Positions 9,862-21,435 of a DNA stretch of 64,000 nucleotides are shown here, piece after piece. Source of the stretch: Enchytraeus crypticus (taxonomy: Eukaryota; Annelida; Clitellata; Enchytraeida; Enchytraeidae); the NCBI GenBank assembly GCA_905160935.1, contig CAJHZI010000253.1:2210501-2274500 (forward strand), written 5' to 3'. Each line of letters begins with the position of its first letter. Within the stretch, counting starts at the first letter, position 1. The translations under genes and the position numbers were made by a program. The notes beneath the pieces are model-generated. The model had not been told where the DNA came from and did not search any database. It was given only the letters and a program-made list of their open reading frames with translations.

Positions 9862-12335
9862 CAGGCCTGTAGCGTGAGGGGGGCGCCACGGGGCCCGGCC
9901 CCCCTGCTAAAGTCGTGGGCCCCCCTGCTAATTTGCTCGCAAAATCATGGCCCCCTCTGCTAAAACTGCTTGATCTGCATAGCCGCATAGTGCATTGTAT
10001 TCGTTTACTTAGAAGAGCCTAAACTAGATCATTATTCATGTCGATCAGACTGGAAAGGAAAATGTCTCGATAGTTGTAAGATATGTTTTAGATGGCGAGC
10101 CGAGGGAACACCTTGTATCGATGCCTACCACAGTTAATGGCGATGCAGAGTCATTGGCAAATGTTGTGCTGAAAGAATTGAGTGACCTAGGACTCAATCC
10201 GCAGTGTATCATTAGCCAGTGCTATGATGGTGCTGCGGTGATGTCAGGCGCACATGGTGGAATCGAGGCAAAAATTTAGGAAAAGCTGCAGAGGGACATT
10301 CCTTACATGCACTGCTATAACCATCAGTTACATCTTGTAGTCGTGCACGCCATATCAGAAGATGTTAAAGTGCAGCAGTTCTTTAACATATGTAGCAGCT
10401 TGTATAATTTTACACGGAAGCAAGCTGTGATAGCTATTTACGATGGTACGAAGCTGAAGCGACTTTTGGAGCAGCGATGAACTGGTCATCTGGAAACAAT
10501 AGAAGCAATTCTCAACAACTACGACAAAATTATTGCTCTACTACAGCACTGTGCAGAATCTAATCTTTCGGCTGAGAATGTCGTTCAAGCTACTGGGTTG
10601 TTAGCGATGATTAATAATAGGTAGTTCCTATTCATTGCGAAGTTTATTCGTTCGCTACTAACTATTCTGGAACCAGCCAAGGCAAGTCTACAGTCGAAGG
10701 CGATGGATCTACTGACAGCGAGTGAGGTCGTCTGTACAGTGCTTAATTTAGTAAAGAAGTTACGTTCGAGGAAACAATTTGATGAACTCTATATTTCATT
10801 GTTTGGGACAAACACAGTAATCGACAGTCAGTTGGAAATGGGTCGATCACGACGCTTAGTCAAAACGCCAGAAGCACTGAACCAATTTGTTGTCACAGAG
10901 CACCTCCCAACACGAACTGGACTCACTGGATCAATGATTTCACAGAAAGAAATTCTCTGCAGTCTGTACAATGGAGTCATCGATCGCGCAGTTTCAGAAA
11001 TCGAAACTCGATTCAGTGCAAATAACATTACCCTCCTTGAATCACTGAAAGTTCTGGCATCATTTGATGACACATTCGTTTCCTTAGAAAAGTTAAAAAC
11101 GCTGGCAAAACTTTGCGCAGTTGATATGGAGTCAACAAGAGTTAGCACTGAAATTGAATGTGCCAGAAACTTCTTCGTGAAGAAACAGGCTGAATTGAAC
11201 TTTTCAAAGCAGTTGCATTCGTTGACTACCTTCGCATTTACATACAAAGACACATATCCTTCTGTTTATCGTCTTCTGGCTTCCGGATTAACTGTTGGTG
11301 CTTCGACCACTACTTGTGAGACAGCTTCAGTGCACTCACACGGGTACTTACGCCATACAGACGATCAATGCTACACCAACGCAAGGCTAACTTAGTTTTA
11401 ATATCCTATGGACATGATATTACAAATATGTTAACTGTGGACGACTTTCTGAAGAAATTCAACAACAGAAAAAATCGTCGGTTGAGACTCTACTAGCGGT
11501 TGTATTATTTATGTTTTATATCACTGATGTGTTATCTAAGGCTGGTGTTATCACTATCGGTGATATCAATATAGCTTATATTTAGCCTGATATTCCTATT
11601 TTCTCTGTATGCAATTATGCAACGTTAATGATTAAGAGCCCTATATAAAGTAATTTGCCCGCATGAATGACACGATGTCGTCAGATCATGAAATCACTAA
11701 GTATGGCTTTAATCTATCTCCAATGTCAATGACTGTAAATTAAAAAACTTTGATATTTATATTGGTTAAAAGTTTGGTTACTATTTCTGTCATTTATAGA
11801 CGCGTAATGATTAGACAAATATGAATATTAAGTTAACAGTTTTGAACGACTCTATATTTGTTAATTACATACCCTTGAATGGCCGGGTCTCTGGGTTCTT
11901 CTGGCCATGTTTTACAAAATAGTTAATAACTTAGTGGAGGTAAAATTAAATAAGTTTTTAACTCCACAGGTCTTGAACACTGGAGCCTGGAGGACACAGC
12001 CGTCGTTTTAAATCACCTAAGGCGGGCCTTCGTCAACTTTGCATTCTTTTACCTTTTCACTCTATTAAAGTATGACTATAAATCGACGCAAAGTAAAAAT
12101 TCATCGATTTTCTCACTAATTAAAAATGCTCGTTCGGGGAGAGGGTGCAATAGTCTCCACCCCCGCACCCCCACCCCCTTTCCTACTTCAAAGCAAATAA
12201 TTCACCGCTGAAAATTAGCCCCCCCCCGAAAAAATTGTCTAAACAGTGATCGTGAAAACTCGGAAAGCATATAGCATCTGGCCCCCCCCCAGGAATATTT
12301 GGGCCCCCCACCTGAAAAGTAACGCTACGGGGCTG
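9862..12335 (+). mobile_element. hAT DNA transposon (ZMYM1-like/DUF4371 type), decayed
   Basis: Ends CAGGCCTGTAGCGT and ACGCTACGGGGCTG are imperfect inverted repeats typical of hAT elements. They are flanked by an exact 8-bp target duplication GGCAGCAG (9854-9861 and 12336-12343). The 2474-bp element carries a broken transposase on the + strand (10030-11500). G/C-rich terminal regions with runs of C and G flank it. Confidence 0.93.
10030..11500 (+). pseudogene. hAT transposase remnant
   Basis: The reading frame contains motifs of the DUF4371/hAT transposase found in ZMYM1-like proteins: QCYDGAAVMSGAHGGI near 10210-10270, MHCYNHQLHLVV near 10310-10350, then a helical region. The longest open part (10703-11395) holds the C-terminal dimerisation region. 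Three in-frame stops (near 10279, 10478 and 10622) interrupt it. A frameshift near the end moves the conserved LVLISYGHDI tail into another frame (about 11390-11440). The N-terminal zinc-binding part was not found. Non-functional; not a host gene. Confidence 0.88.
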
Positions 12336-12343
12336 GGCAGCAG

Positions 12344-13000
12344 CATGAAGTTTTTAAATTATGAGAGGTAACTCAGTTCCACTATAGCTCGAATTTTTCA
12401 AATATGGGACCCATTAGGGGCCCACATATTTGGTATACTAGGAGCCCTGTATAATGGATTGGGGCGCGAAAAAGGTTGACCATTTCACTAGCTCACAATT
12501 TTCACATTAGCCACTGTAAAAGAGGAAAACATGGTGTGAGTAATAAATGTGAACGCTCTCTCGGAGTAGTGGTGCAAACAGCCTTGGCTGGGAGGGGTTT
12601 AGGCCCTCATCCTACCGCTAAAATTAGGTAACTTTTGCAATTCGTCCAGATCTGCTGAGTTTCTTCGTAGGTGAAGAAATTAACCAGCTTTTTTCCAAAA
12701 CAAATATAGGATTTTAGGCATATTAGGTTTTCCTCTGAATTTAGTACGGGTTTGAGGGGGAGGGTAAAATACGGGGATACACTAATTTTATGAGCCGGGC
12801 GCAGTAGTGCAAAATTTCAAGCCCCCTCCTACCACAGCATTTTTTCTGTTTGCATCACATGTCCCGAAGACGGCTTGGCTTAAGCAAAAATGTTTACATG
12901 TACACTCTCAAAAAATTCCCCCCTTAAAAATTCCTGAATCCGCCCCTGCTCTTATTGCAAATAGTTGCATGGCTAATTGCGTACTGGTGCGTGCACTTTC
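12344..13000. mobile_element. Possible hAT-related terminal fragments
   Basis: G/C-rich phrases such as GAATCCGCCCCTG (12937-12949, reverse complement of a common hAT end CAGGGGCGGATTC) and CAGCCTTGGCTGGGAGGGG (12571) suggest worn non-autonomous hAT pieces. I could not find matching target duplications. Confidence 0.4.
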
Positions 13001-13007
13001 ATTTATA

Positions 13008-13145
13008 ATAATAACAACAATTAGAGTGCTAGAGTCATTAAATAAAAACATCGAGTACTATTGAGACAAAATCAAGCTGGCGAGTAAAAAGAAGGTCGAA
13101 AAGCGGTGCAAGTTCCAAAATCCAAAAAACCAGTCCAAAAATAAT
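13008..13145 (+). repeat. Dispersed direct repeat, copy 1
   Basis: Contains AATTAGAGTGCTAGAGTCAT, TATTGAGACAAAATCAAGCT and GGCGAGTAAAAAGAAGGTC. A related stretch lies at 13948-14085. Family not recognised. Confidence 0.7.
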
Positions 13146-13183
13146 GTCATTCGTTAAAGTGTATTATTAACTACTTATTAAAG

Positions 13184-13253
13184 TATATTAACCAAAGTGC
13201 TGTTACAAACAGCACTTTGGTTAATATAACTAACAGCCTGTTAGTTATATTAA
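13184..13253. repeat. Two overlapping perfect hairpins
   Basis: Arms 13184-13204 and 13208-13228 (21 bp, 3-nt loop ACA), then arms 13221-13235 and 13239-13253 (15 bp, 3-nt loop GCC). The second uses part of the first's right arm, so they are mutually exclusive folds. Confidence 0.93.
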
Positions 13254-13512
13254 TTATAGCATTTGTTTTGTTTTGCCGATGTTGTTATTGTTGTTGTTTC
13301 AATTAAATGACCTTGCGAATACAAGTTACTCTACTGGTTCTATACTGTCGATGTTGACAGTTTAGTTTTAGATCCAGTAGCGCAGTAGCAGCTGATTTAT
13401 TTATTTATCTAGTAACCTCACCACACTGAGGTGGATTGTCCGTATTGTGATGTTTTATTCCTAACTTTCCTTACTATTAATATCTCTGTAGTATATCCTA
13501 CATTTTCTCACT

Positions 13513-13562
13513 TATTACATATTAAATATCTTCTCTAGAGAGAAGATATTTAATATGTAATA
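13513..13562. repeat. Perfect 24-bp inverted repeat with 2-nt spacer
   Basis: The left arm 13513-13536 and right arm 13539-13562 are exact reverse complements around AG. No transposon features seen. Confidence 0.95.
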
Positions 13563-13947
13563 CGGGGATTAATATGTTCAATAATTTATAAATATTGGAG
13601 CATAGTAATGCTAAAGGAAAATAACAAATTGAAATTTAGATGAATATGCGACTAATATAAGGTCGATCTCTTAAAGAATAATTATAATTGTTCGACTGTA
13701 TCAGATATTAATGTTATAAACCAAGAATAGGAACGAACGAATAGGCAGTTTATAGTATAAGACTAAAAAGTTTCGGTGTCCATTAATTGTAAGAAAGGCA
13801 CAATAGAAGGGATTTAGAACAAGTGTAGAAGTTCATTAAATGGCATTACGATGTTGACTACCGGAAGTATGCTCTTAATACCAGTGGAGCGTATCGAAGT
13901 GAAGTGAATAATGAAGTGAAGTGAATAGTAAAATGAAGTGAAGATGA

Positions 13948-14085
13948 AACAACAACAACCATTAGAGTACTATGTACAATCATCAATGACAGCATCGAGC
14001 CATATTGAGACAAAAGTAAGCTGGCGAGTAAGAAGGTCCAAAAACGGTGCAAATTCCAAATCCAGAAAATCAGTTAAAAGATAAA
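13948..14085 (+). repeat. Dispersed direct repeat, copy 2
   Basis: Related to 13008-13145: CATTAGAGTACTATGTACAA, ATATTGAGACAAAAGTAAGC, TGGCGAGTAAGAAGGTCCA. The two may mark ends of a degraded element or a segmental duplication. Confidence 0.7.
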
Positions 14086-14930
14086 GGGAATTAAAGAAAA
14101 GGTTTGTGCGCTGGTCGCAAAAATCTAGAAGCTAGATTTCTAACAACAAGCGCATACCCTAGTTTTATATATGCTTTGCTATCATGGTTGCCTAATGTCT
14201 AAACTATATTGTATGTTAGCATGTCTAAATAGTTGTGTAAGTGTGTCAGGTGATGGCGTGAAATTGTAAATGGTTGTTCCTGAGGTCCTGGAATTTAATT
14301 TTTGGCATAGCTGAATAGTCTCGACCTTTTGCAGAACTGATAACTTCGATAATTGCTTAGACTGTCTTGAGGCTAAATATGTGATATTAGCAGTGATTGA
14401 TATTATCACAGATTATCATTTCAATATAATGTGTTAGTCAGTGTGTGTTTAAAGTTTAACTTAAACTATGACTTGAGCACTTGTATTAAATGTTTGAAGA
14501 ATATTTTCCGAGGAGAGATAGGTTATTACTGAATAACCTTATTTTGCTGGAGAGAGATTTAGTGAATGCTTTACATGAACAGATTAGTTATCTATCAGCA
14601 CAAATAAATCTCAAGTTTTTAATGTTAAGATGCGAGACCAGTACTTTGTGGTATTAGGCTAGTACATGGTATTGCTTACATGGGTAGATATGTAATGTTT
14701 TGAATATCTATATAGAGTATTATTGATTCTATATGTAGTAGTTTAAATGCTAATTCATATCGATATAAACAAAACTAAACTATATGTATAGGTATTTATA
14801 ATGCAGTATTTAGAAATGAAATCAACAACATGTACGTTGTATGCATTTTCATGTGAAATACATAAATATATTGTATGACTGTCGCTCTAGGATTATTGAC
14901 TTGGTGATATCAGAATAAATCTTGAGGTCA
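14086..14930. other. No recognised feature
   Basis: AT-rich; short chance frames only. No repeat family recognised. Confidence 0.55.
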
Positions 14931-15125
14931 ATCCTTACTGCTGTTGTCACAGCTGTTGCTAGAGATCAATTCTTTACCACTGTTGTCACAGCTGTTGCTA
15001 ATGTTTTACCACTGTTGTCACAGCTGCTGCTAAATATCAATGTTTACCACTGTTGTCACAGCTGTTGCTAGAGATCAATGCTTTACCACTGTTGTCACAG
15101 CTGCTGCTAATGCTTTACCACTTTG
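14931..15125 (+). repeat. Five-copy minisatellite with CAGCTG E-boxes upstream of SIK3
   Basis: Units of about 32-40 bp share CACTGTTGTCACAGCTG plus TTGCT and either include or lack AGAGATCAATG. CAGCTG occurs at 14950, 14989, 15021, 15059 and 15098. The array lies 470-640 bp before the SIK3 ATG. Whether it is within the promoter, a 5' UTR exon or an upstream intron cannot be told from sequence alone. Confidence 0.9.
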
Positions 15126-15570
15126 TCACTTGCAATGTGTCTTAGATTTAAGAGATGAGATTCCTGTTATCTTACTGGCATAAGTATATATATAATGTTT
15201 TTATTACTGTTGATATTTTTATTTTATGTAGATATTGGCTACTATATGAATACTTTCGAAAATGATATTTGGCATATATGTAAATTAACATGTATGTTAG
15301 CATATATGTTACTTTCATAGTTTTCAATCTATTACATTCCAAAAATTAAGATTTAAAGAGTTACTGATATAGTAATATTGCCATTTAAACGATGATAAGG
15401 TAGCTATTGTGCTAATATAATTACTTATTCTGTTTTTGTATATTTTAGTTTGTTAGTATGTCTATGAGAGGGGACAGGTAATATTTATGAATTATTGACT
15501 CATTTAACTGCTAAATAAGTTAAGAACATTGGATATATTCACATTAGTTCAGTATAGGATTAAGGGTTAA
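15126..15570 (+). other. Region directly upstream of SIK3 start
   Basis: AT-rich, no recognised repeat. A TATA-containing run (about 15186-15194, 15281-15315) and a GGGGACAG|GTAATAT donor-like site at 15471-15484 are visible, but no core promoter or 5' exon can be assigned. Confidence 0.4.
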
Positions 15571-15750
<180 letters not shown>

Positions 15751-16140
15751 TGATATAATGATTGTTGGATTCTTATTAATATTGTATTATTAATGTTCAC
15801 TGCTTGTAGACATTGATTGTTTTTTTTCCATTTATTTAATATTATTGAGAACAAATTTAACGAATGGAATAGTATGGGCATATTGTGATTGGTGTAATTG
15901 GGAGTGTGCAGTACTGAATTATTCTAATTATTCTATATACAGTAGTGAATTATTCTGTATTTATATACGTCTATGGTAGATATATGGAATCGGAGTCAAA
16001 ATAAACTTCGTAGTGAGCATAAAATCATCTTAAAGAAGAAGAAATGAAATGATAATTTCGCTTCTAAACATAAGAAGAAATAAATTTATTTTATAATTTT
16101 ATTGATAAATCTCCAAGTAATTGTATCAGAGAACTGGTTT

Positions 16141-16434
16141 CCCGTGTTGTGTGGGGGTGTTTGAAGAATTGACCAACCGGTGACTGCACGTGTCGTGGAA
16201 GGCGACTAAAGCACTAAGATCCTTACCAACGTCAGAAAGGGCATTTGGTCGGTGAGCGCCTAGGCTCCAGAAATTACTACAAAATATTTAAACGAATGGA
16301 AAAGTCTCAAATAGGGGATTAGCTGGTGGTGTAGTGTAGGACAGAGAGGATTTGAGACAGTCTATTCGTATCCAGACCCTAGTTAAACTGGGATTCAAGG
16401 GAAGATGATGACGATTATGATGATGATGATGATT

Positions 16435-16485
<51 letters not shown>
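16141..16485 (+). repeat. SINE-B, full long form
   Basis: The most complete SINE-B: head CCCGTGTTGTGTGGGGGTG, middle GTGAGCGCCTAGGCTCCAGA, long-form segment CGAATGGAAAAGTCTCAAAT to GAGACAGTCTATTCGTATCC, end CCCTAGTTAAACTGGGATTC and a (GAT)n tail to 16485. Its last 120 bp match the LINE-2 3' end at 56340-56445. Confidence 0.92.
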
Positions 16486-16487
<2 letters not shown>

Positions 16488-17376
16488 GAGTTGTAACCGA
16501 AAACCTGTTGAGAGGATTTAGGTCAGGGGATCTCTGAGCACAGCTTTTTATCGTAATTTGAAATGAACCTATTTATTTGTCTGATTGTTGGCCAATTTTC
16601 ATTCTTGGGATTGTTTATAGACTTCAACATTTCATTGTTTAATGACATGTTATTAGTCAGTAATCGAGTAGTCTTTGCAGGGGTTCCCATGCAATAAACA
16701 TTCCACTAGTAGCCGTACTACGTGTAGGCTACGGTGTAGATTACTTAGCTCAAGGCCTAGACATGTCTATTACTACAGTAACTTCAGCACAGTGTGGGTT
16801 TAGTGCTTGTTTACTTGAACCCACTTAAACTGGATCTACTTGAAATTGTGACATACCAGTTTAATCTGAATTAGCCTCTCTCCCAGCCCAAATACTTGAG
16901 AAAGTTGAGAGCTCATTAGCTTAATATGAAGCTAAACAGCTACAAACAATGAACTGAGCTGTTGCAGGTCACGTGTTTTTCTCTCTGTTTACTTTAAATC
17001 CTAAAGCAAATAGACTAAATAGGTTGATCTAGACTTTACTTTCAAGCGTGACATTGGTACGTCTGAGCTTTTTACTTGATCTTGATTTACATTGTAGAGC
17101 TTGTATGGTAAATAATCTTATTTGCTGAGACTTGGTTGGTTATTGAGAGTCAGATTTTTATTATATGCTGTAAAGAGCTTGTTGCATTCTGACATTGAAG
17201 TCCATAAAGTTTTATTAGTTCAGTGAAATAGTAATACTTTCACAAGTAATATTTGTAGCTAGTATATAAAGAAATTACAAATTTCTCTTAATAATTGGAT
17301 GCTGTCTTAATTAAGTATTGATTGCTTTAGAACATTAGAGTTTTGCAGTTTGTTGCATTGTAAGATAAAATTTTAG

Positions 17377-17382
<6 letters not shown>

Positions 17383-17420
<38 letters not shown>

Positions 17421-17456
17421 ATCTCTCTCTCTCTATCGCTAGTGTTCTGCCATACA
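17383..17456 (-). repeat. SINE-A, tail part (interrupted by SINE-C)
   Basis: (CT)n then CGCTAGTGTTCTGCCATAC. The rest of the same SINE-A resumes at 17598 after a SINE-C insertion. Confidence 0.8.
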
Positions 17457-17597
17457 CTACACATCGCCACTGCGATGTCGGTAAGACATTCGACCGCGGA
17501 TCAATATGTGCATGGTTCAAATCCTGGGCTCGTCCGTCGCTGAAATCGCTTTCGAGTAGAAAGCGATTTCAGAAACTGACGTTAACATTAGCTTTTT
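17457..17597 (+). repeat. SINE-C inserted in a SINE-A, with internal hairpin
   Basis: tRNA-derived SINE-C with B-box GGTTCAAATCC. It contains a perfect 14-bp hairpin with 5-nt loop (17540-17553 and 17559-17572): the consensus ATCGCTTTCGAGT has gained an inverted copy of itself. Confidence 0.85.
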
Positions 17598-17806
17598 GGT
17601 AAGTGGTAAATCCAAGGTAAATGATTATTCATACTAAGAGTTTGCTTTCGCTTTTCGTAAAGTGAAATAATATAAAGAATCGTAATATCCATAAATCGAT
17701 TTATTAGCCTAATCTATTCACAAAGGGCTATATAAGAACCTGAAGTCACCACTAGCTTTGAAAAAATATGGCTTCTAAGGTGGTTTCTCGTTGACTTCTT
17801 CAGTTA
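17598..17806 (-). repeat. SINE-A, remaining part
   Basis: Continues the copy begun at 17383: GTAAGTGGTAAATCCAAGG through GGTGGTTTCTCGTTGACTTC. Confidence 0.75.
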
Positions 17807-18220
17807 TTACTTAGTTCATGGTGATGAATATCTTGCAGACTTGGTCACTTGAACAATCATAGATACTTAATACAGTGGCTGCCAATATTTATCTCATTTA
17901 AATGTATACAATGAACTGTTATACAAAGTTAAGAATACTGAATTATATGACTTCCCGTTGTAAAATATTTGATCATTAAATATTTATTTACATCCTCTTT
18001 TTTATCAGTTTTAGCGATTAGTAGTAATCTGCAAACGTGCAGATTGTCATCATGCGTTGTTCAACAGATAAGTTCAAAATACCAACTTAGATCTTGAAAA
18101 TGTCATCCATTTATCCTGGAGTCAATCCTCTGCAATACGACTAGTTTTGAGTTGAAACCGGAGTGGTCTTCCTTTGTACCCAGTCTCCCCCTACTTCAGT
18201 ATCTTGCTGCTTCAGATATC

Positions 18221-18425
18221 TTCTTCAGTGCACTGCCAAGTGGCAAGTGCACTTTAAGTGGCAGGTTCAAGGTACATATTCATACTCGAAGTCTGCTTTC
18301 TCGCTCCATAGGGGCACTCCTTAGATCAACAAATTAATCACTTCACTAAGTCTCTGCCTTATCCTAAGTAGCCCATAGCGTGGGAAAAGTATGGCTTCTG
18401 AGGTGGTTTCCCGTTGCCATCCTCA
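18221..18425 (-). repeat. SINE-A copy, headless
   Basis: TTCAGTGCACTGCCAAGTGG followed by a small internal duplication (CAAGTGCACTTTAAGTGGCA), body to GTTGCCATCCTCAG. Confidence 0.88.
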
Positions 18426-18479
18426 GCTTTAGCTTCAGATATACTGTTCGGATTTGTTCCTTTTAATATTCTCTCATCA

Positions 18480-18547
18480 CCCGGGCTGGAAAGGACAACC
18501 CTGCACCTACTGATCCGCAGTCGAATAACTTGCCAACATGCCACCGG
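18480..18547 (-). repeat. SINE-C fragment
   Basis: CACCTACTGATCCGCAGTCG and GCCACCGGCTC match the 5' half of SINE-C in reverse. Confidence 0.7.
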
Positions 18548-19512
18548 CTCTAGATACCTGACGAAGTCTAGATACAGGACTAGGCTAGATACACCCACGC
18601 TGTTGTAGCGGGATAACTCTGTTTTTGTTGTGTTATAGACTGTGTCATTAGACGGTCTAAAGCTGTAGTTTTCCGCTCTATTGTATTGTTGTTGTATCGA
18701 GTCAAGGGTTAATGATGCTTCATTAGATTTTCTGATGTTTTTTATTCAGATGTTTCTGCATGCAGTGATACATTGATGTCTTATCTACTATTACTAGCCA
18801 TCGGTATCTTTAACTCGGGCACTGCTAGCTGTCTTTATCTATCTTTTCTTAATATAATAGATTATCTGTACAAAATGAGTATTTCAATAAACTGCGATGT
18901 AGTTGTGAGAAAGTTAAATGTAAAGAAAATGTGTGTGATTATAGGAAAAGGAAATTTATTGATTAAAAATTTTGAAATGAAGCATTGCAAGCATTATGAT
19001 ATAAAAGAAAACGAAGTACAGCGCTCCGGGTGAAACACTCGTGTGTATTGGATGATAGACATGGTGTGCCCTCTCGTAAGTGACAACGATATTGGTTAAA
19101 ACCTGCTTGTGGCTTGAAAGGCAGACATAGTGTGCCCTCTCTTAAGTCAGATAGATTACGTCGTGAGTGTGCCAGACAAAGAGAGAAATGCGCACGTGGG
19201 CTTTGAAAATATATTCTATCATAATGTTAATAGTACTGAAGACTTTGTAGTTTGAATCTAAAACTAATCATTGCATACGTCCCTTGCAGCTGCGCACTTT
19301 TAATTTCTGTTGCTACAAATAAAAAGTGCAGCATCCTCCCAACTCGTTTCACAGTTGTCTTATTAGCTGTGTGATATTAACACAATTTCCATTCAACTCT
19401 AACATTTACTCTAGACTAAGTGGACTTCCAAGCGCATTGGCCTGTTGAATTTTTAATTAATATTATATGGCTCCTAGCTAAATAGTATAAGATGTTATTA
19501 TGTAATGTTGTG

Positions 19513-19718
19513 ATCCGTGTAGTATCCGGGTTACGGAAGAATAGACCAACCGTGGACTACACATTGCACTACTAAAAATCCATACCAACGTCGGAAAGGG
19601 CATTCGTTGGATGAGCGCCTAGGTTCCAGAAATTGCTACAAAATTTTAAAACGAATGAACAATTTTTCCGACCCTAGTTAAATTGTAATTCAAGGAAAGA
19701 TGATAATGATGATGATGT
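19513..19718 (+). repeat. SINE-B copy (short form)
   Basis: Head ATCCGGGTTACGGAAGAATA, body GGATGAGCGCCTAGGTTCCA, end GACCCTAGTTAAATTG and a (GAT)n-like tail. Confidence 0.85.
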
Positions 19719-20035
19719 TATTATATGATGTTGTAGTTTCTACATTGATAAGCTGATAAGATTAGTTTGTACTTCAGAATATATAAACGTAGAAAACACA
19801 TAGAAACAAATAGAAAAAACATAGAAAACATCCGTGCAATGTGCAGTAGCTGTCCTGTCACTGTGAGCTTATCGTCTGTTTCTACTGTGGATAGGATCAT
19901 CAGTTTTACGCGCTTAAAATGTACTAGATTCTCTTTTAAATGCCCGAAAGGCTATTAAAGCAGTCTCGAAGACCGATCACCGGTCATGACACTGCTGTAG
20001 AAATTGCCGGAAGTTAATATCAATATTATTATAGT

Positions 20036-20130
20036 TTATCTTAACGTCAGTTTCGTCTCTCAAGAATGATATTAGTGACGGGTGCGCCCAGGATATTAAC
20101 ATCGCGCACCGGTTCAGAATATCGGCGTAT
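20036..20130 (-). repeat. Degraded SINE-C
   Basis: TTAACGTCAGTTTCGTCTCT and AGTGACGGGTGCGCCCAGGA match the 3' half of SINE-C in reverse; the 5' half is unrecognisable. Confidence 0.6.
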
Positions 20131-20397
20131 ACGAATGTTTCTAGATAATTTGAATATAGAGATAAAGCACCTTGTGCCCTCTCTGATGGCCACAGGATTA
20201 ATGAATATGATGTTTGATTTTGACTTGAATGATTGATGATATTTAGATATCTTATGCATTTATGTTCATTGATACGATGTTTACAGTCTGATGCATTTAT
20301 GTTGATTGATAGGATGTTTGCGTGATGTGTGTGTCTGTGTACTGTGATTTCTCTTATATTTTTATACTTTGGTTCCAATAAACTTCTATATTTAAAG

Positions 20398-20514
20398 GTT
20401 GCCGTGAAGATCATAGAGAAGAATCGACTGGATGATGATAATCTACGTAAGATGCTGCAAGAGATTCAAGTCATGAAGCATCTTAAACATCCGCACATCA
20501 TTCGCTTGTATCAG
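20398..20514 (+). CDS. SIK3: SIK3 exon 2: catalytic lysine and helix alphaC
   Basis: Encodes residues 57-95, beginning VAVKIIEKNRLDDDNLRKM and ending HPHIIRLYQ. Lys60 in the VAVK motif is the ATP-anchoring lysine of subdomain II. Glu78 in QEIQVMK is the alphaC glutamate that pairs with it. HPHIIRLYQ is nearly invariant in AMPK-related kinases. Phase 0 at both ends, 117 nt, acceptor AAAG|GTT, donor CAG|GTAATA. A tetranucleotide repeat rich in CAATCAAT follows the donor directly (about 20521-20712). Confidence 0.96.
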
Positions 20515-20520
20515 GTAATA

Positions 20521-20712
20521 TCAATCAACCAGTCTATGTTAATCAGTCGATCAATCAATCATTCAATAAATCAATCTAGCAATCAATTAGTCAGTTAATC
20601 AATCAATCAAACAATCAGTCTATAAATCAGTCTTGAAAACAATCAAATAATCAATCAATTGATCAATCAGTCAATCAACTAATCAATCAGTCTATCAACT
20701 AATCAATCGTCA
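20521..20712. repeat. CAAT-based tetranucleotide array after exon 2 donor
   Basis: Irregular AATC/CAGT repeats fill the first 200 bp of intron 2. Confidence 0.9.
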
Positions 20713-21079
20713 TTGGTGTGTATATTATATACTGTACGCTCTGTCGTATAGTATTTATTTTTCGGTTGAGTGTAGAAATGGGGCTAAATTGTATGAAATG
20801 AAGACAATGGATTGGAAACACTGAAAATATCTCTAATTTGAGAACAATGACTGACGCGTATTTCAACTGTTTTGTTGCAGATCACTGCAGAATATATTTC
20901 TATCTTTGATTGTTTTCTGTGATAACTTAATTTCAGGTGATACTATTACATTACATTATATTACATTACATTACATTACATACAATACATTACATTATAT
21001 TTGATTACAGTACCATTATTACAAAACGCATATCTGTTTTGGTGGTTGCAACGACTTAGTTCTTGTAAAGCTATAGGAG

Positions 21080-21340
21080 TGCATTTGAACGTCTGAATGG
21101 CTGAAGTCTTGAGGAGTTCTGTCCCTAGTATATGGCTGAAGTAATGAGGAGTTCTGTCCCAGTAAATGGTTGAAGTCTTGAGGAGTTCTGTCCCTAGTAA
21201 ATGGCTGAAGTCTTGAGGAGCTCTCTCCCTAGTAAATGGCTGAAGTCTTGAGGAGTTCTGTCCCTAGTAAATGGCTGAAGTCTTGAGTTCTGTCCCTAGT
21301 AAATGGCTGAAGTCTTGAGGAGTTCTGTCCCTAGTAAAGT
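21080..21340 (+). repeat. 35-bp minisatellite in intron 2
   Basis: Unit AAATGGCTGAAGTCTTGAGG + AGTTCTGTCCCTAGT, about eight copies with two shortened units. Confidence 0.9.
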
Positions 21341-21435
21341 CTCTTACAGGCACTTGAGATGTCCTGATTTGTTAGGGTCACGACTGATGTCTTGTGTCTT
21401 ATGTCGCTATCTAGTGACTAGTTTTAGAGCACCAG

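Noticed and set aside
10703-11395. 230-codon open frame as a host gene
   Set aside because: It is the longest intact part of a hAT transposase. The same frame carries transposase motifs upstream with stops, and the whole sits between hAT ends with 8-bp target duplications.
12571-12949. Complete second hAT MITE
   Set aside because: End-like phrases are present but their flanking 8-mers do not match, so only fragments are claimed.
18773-19033. 86-codon open frame in intron 1
   Set aside because: AT-rich with no recognisable domain, splice context or repeat relation; a chance frame is likely.
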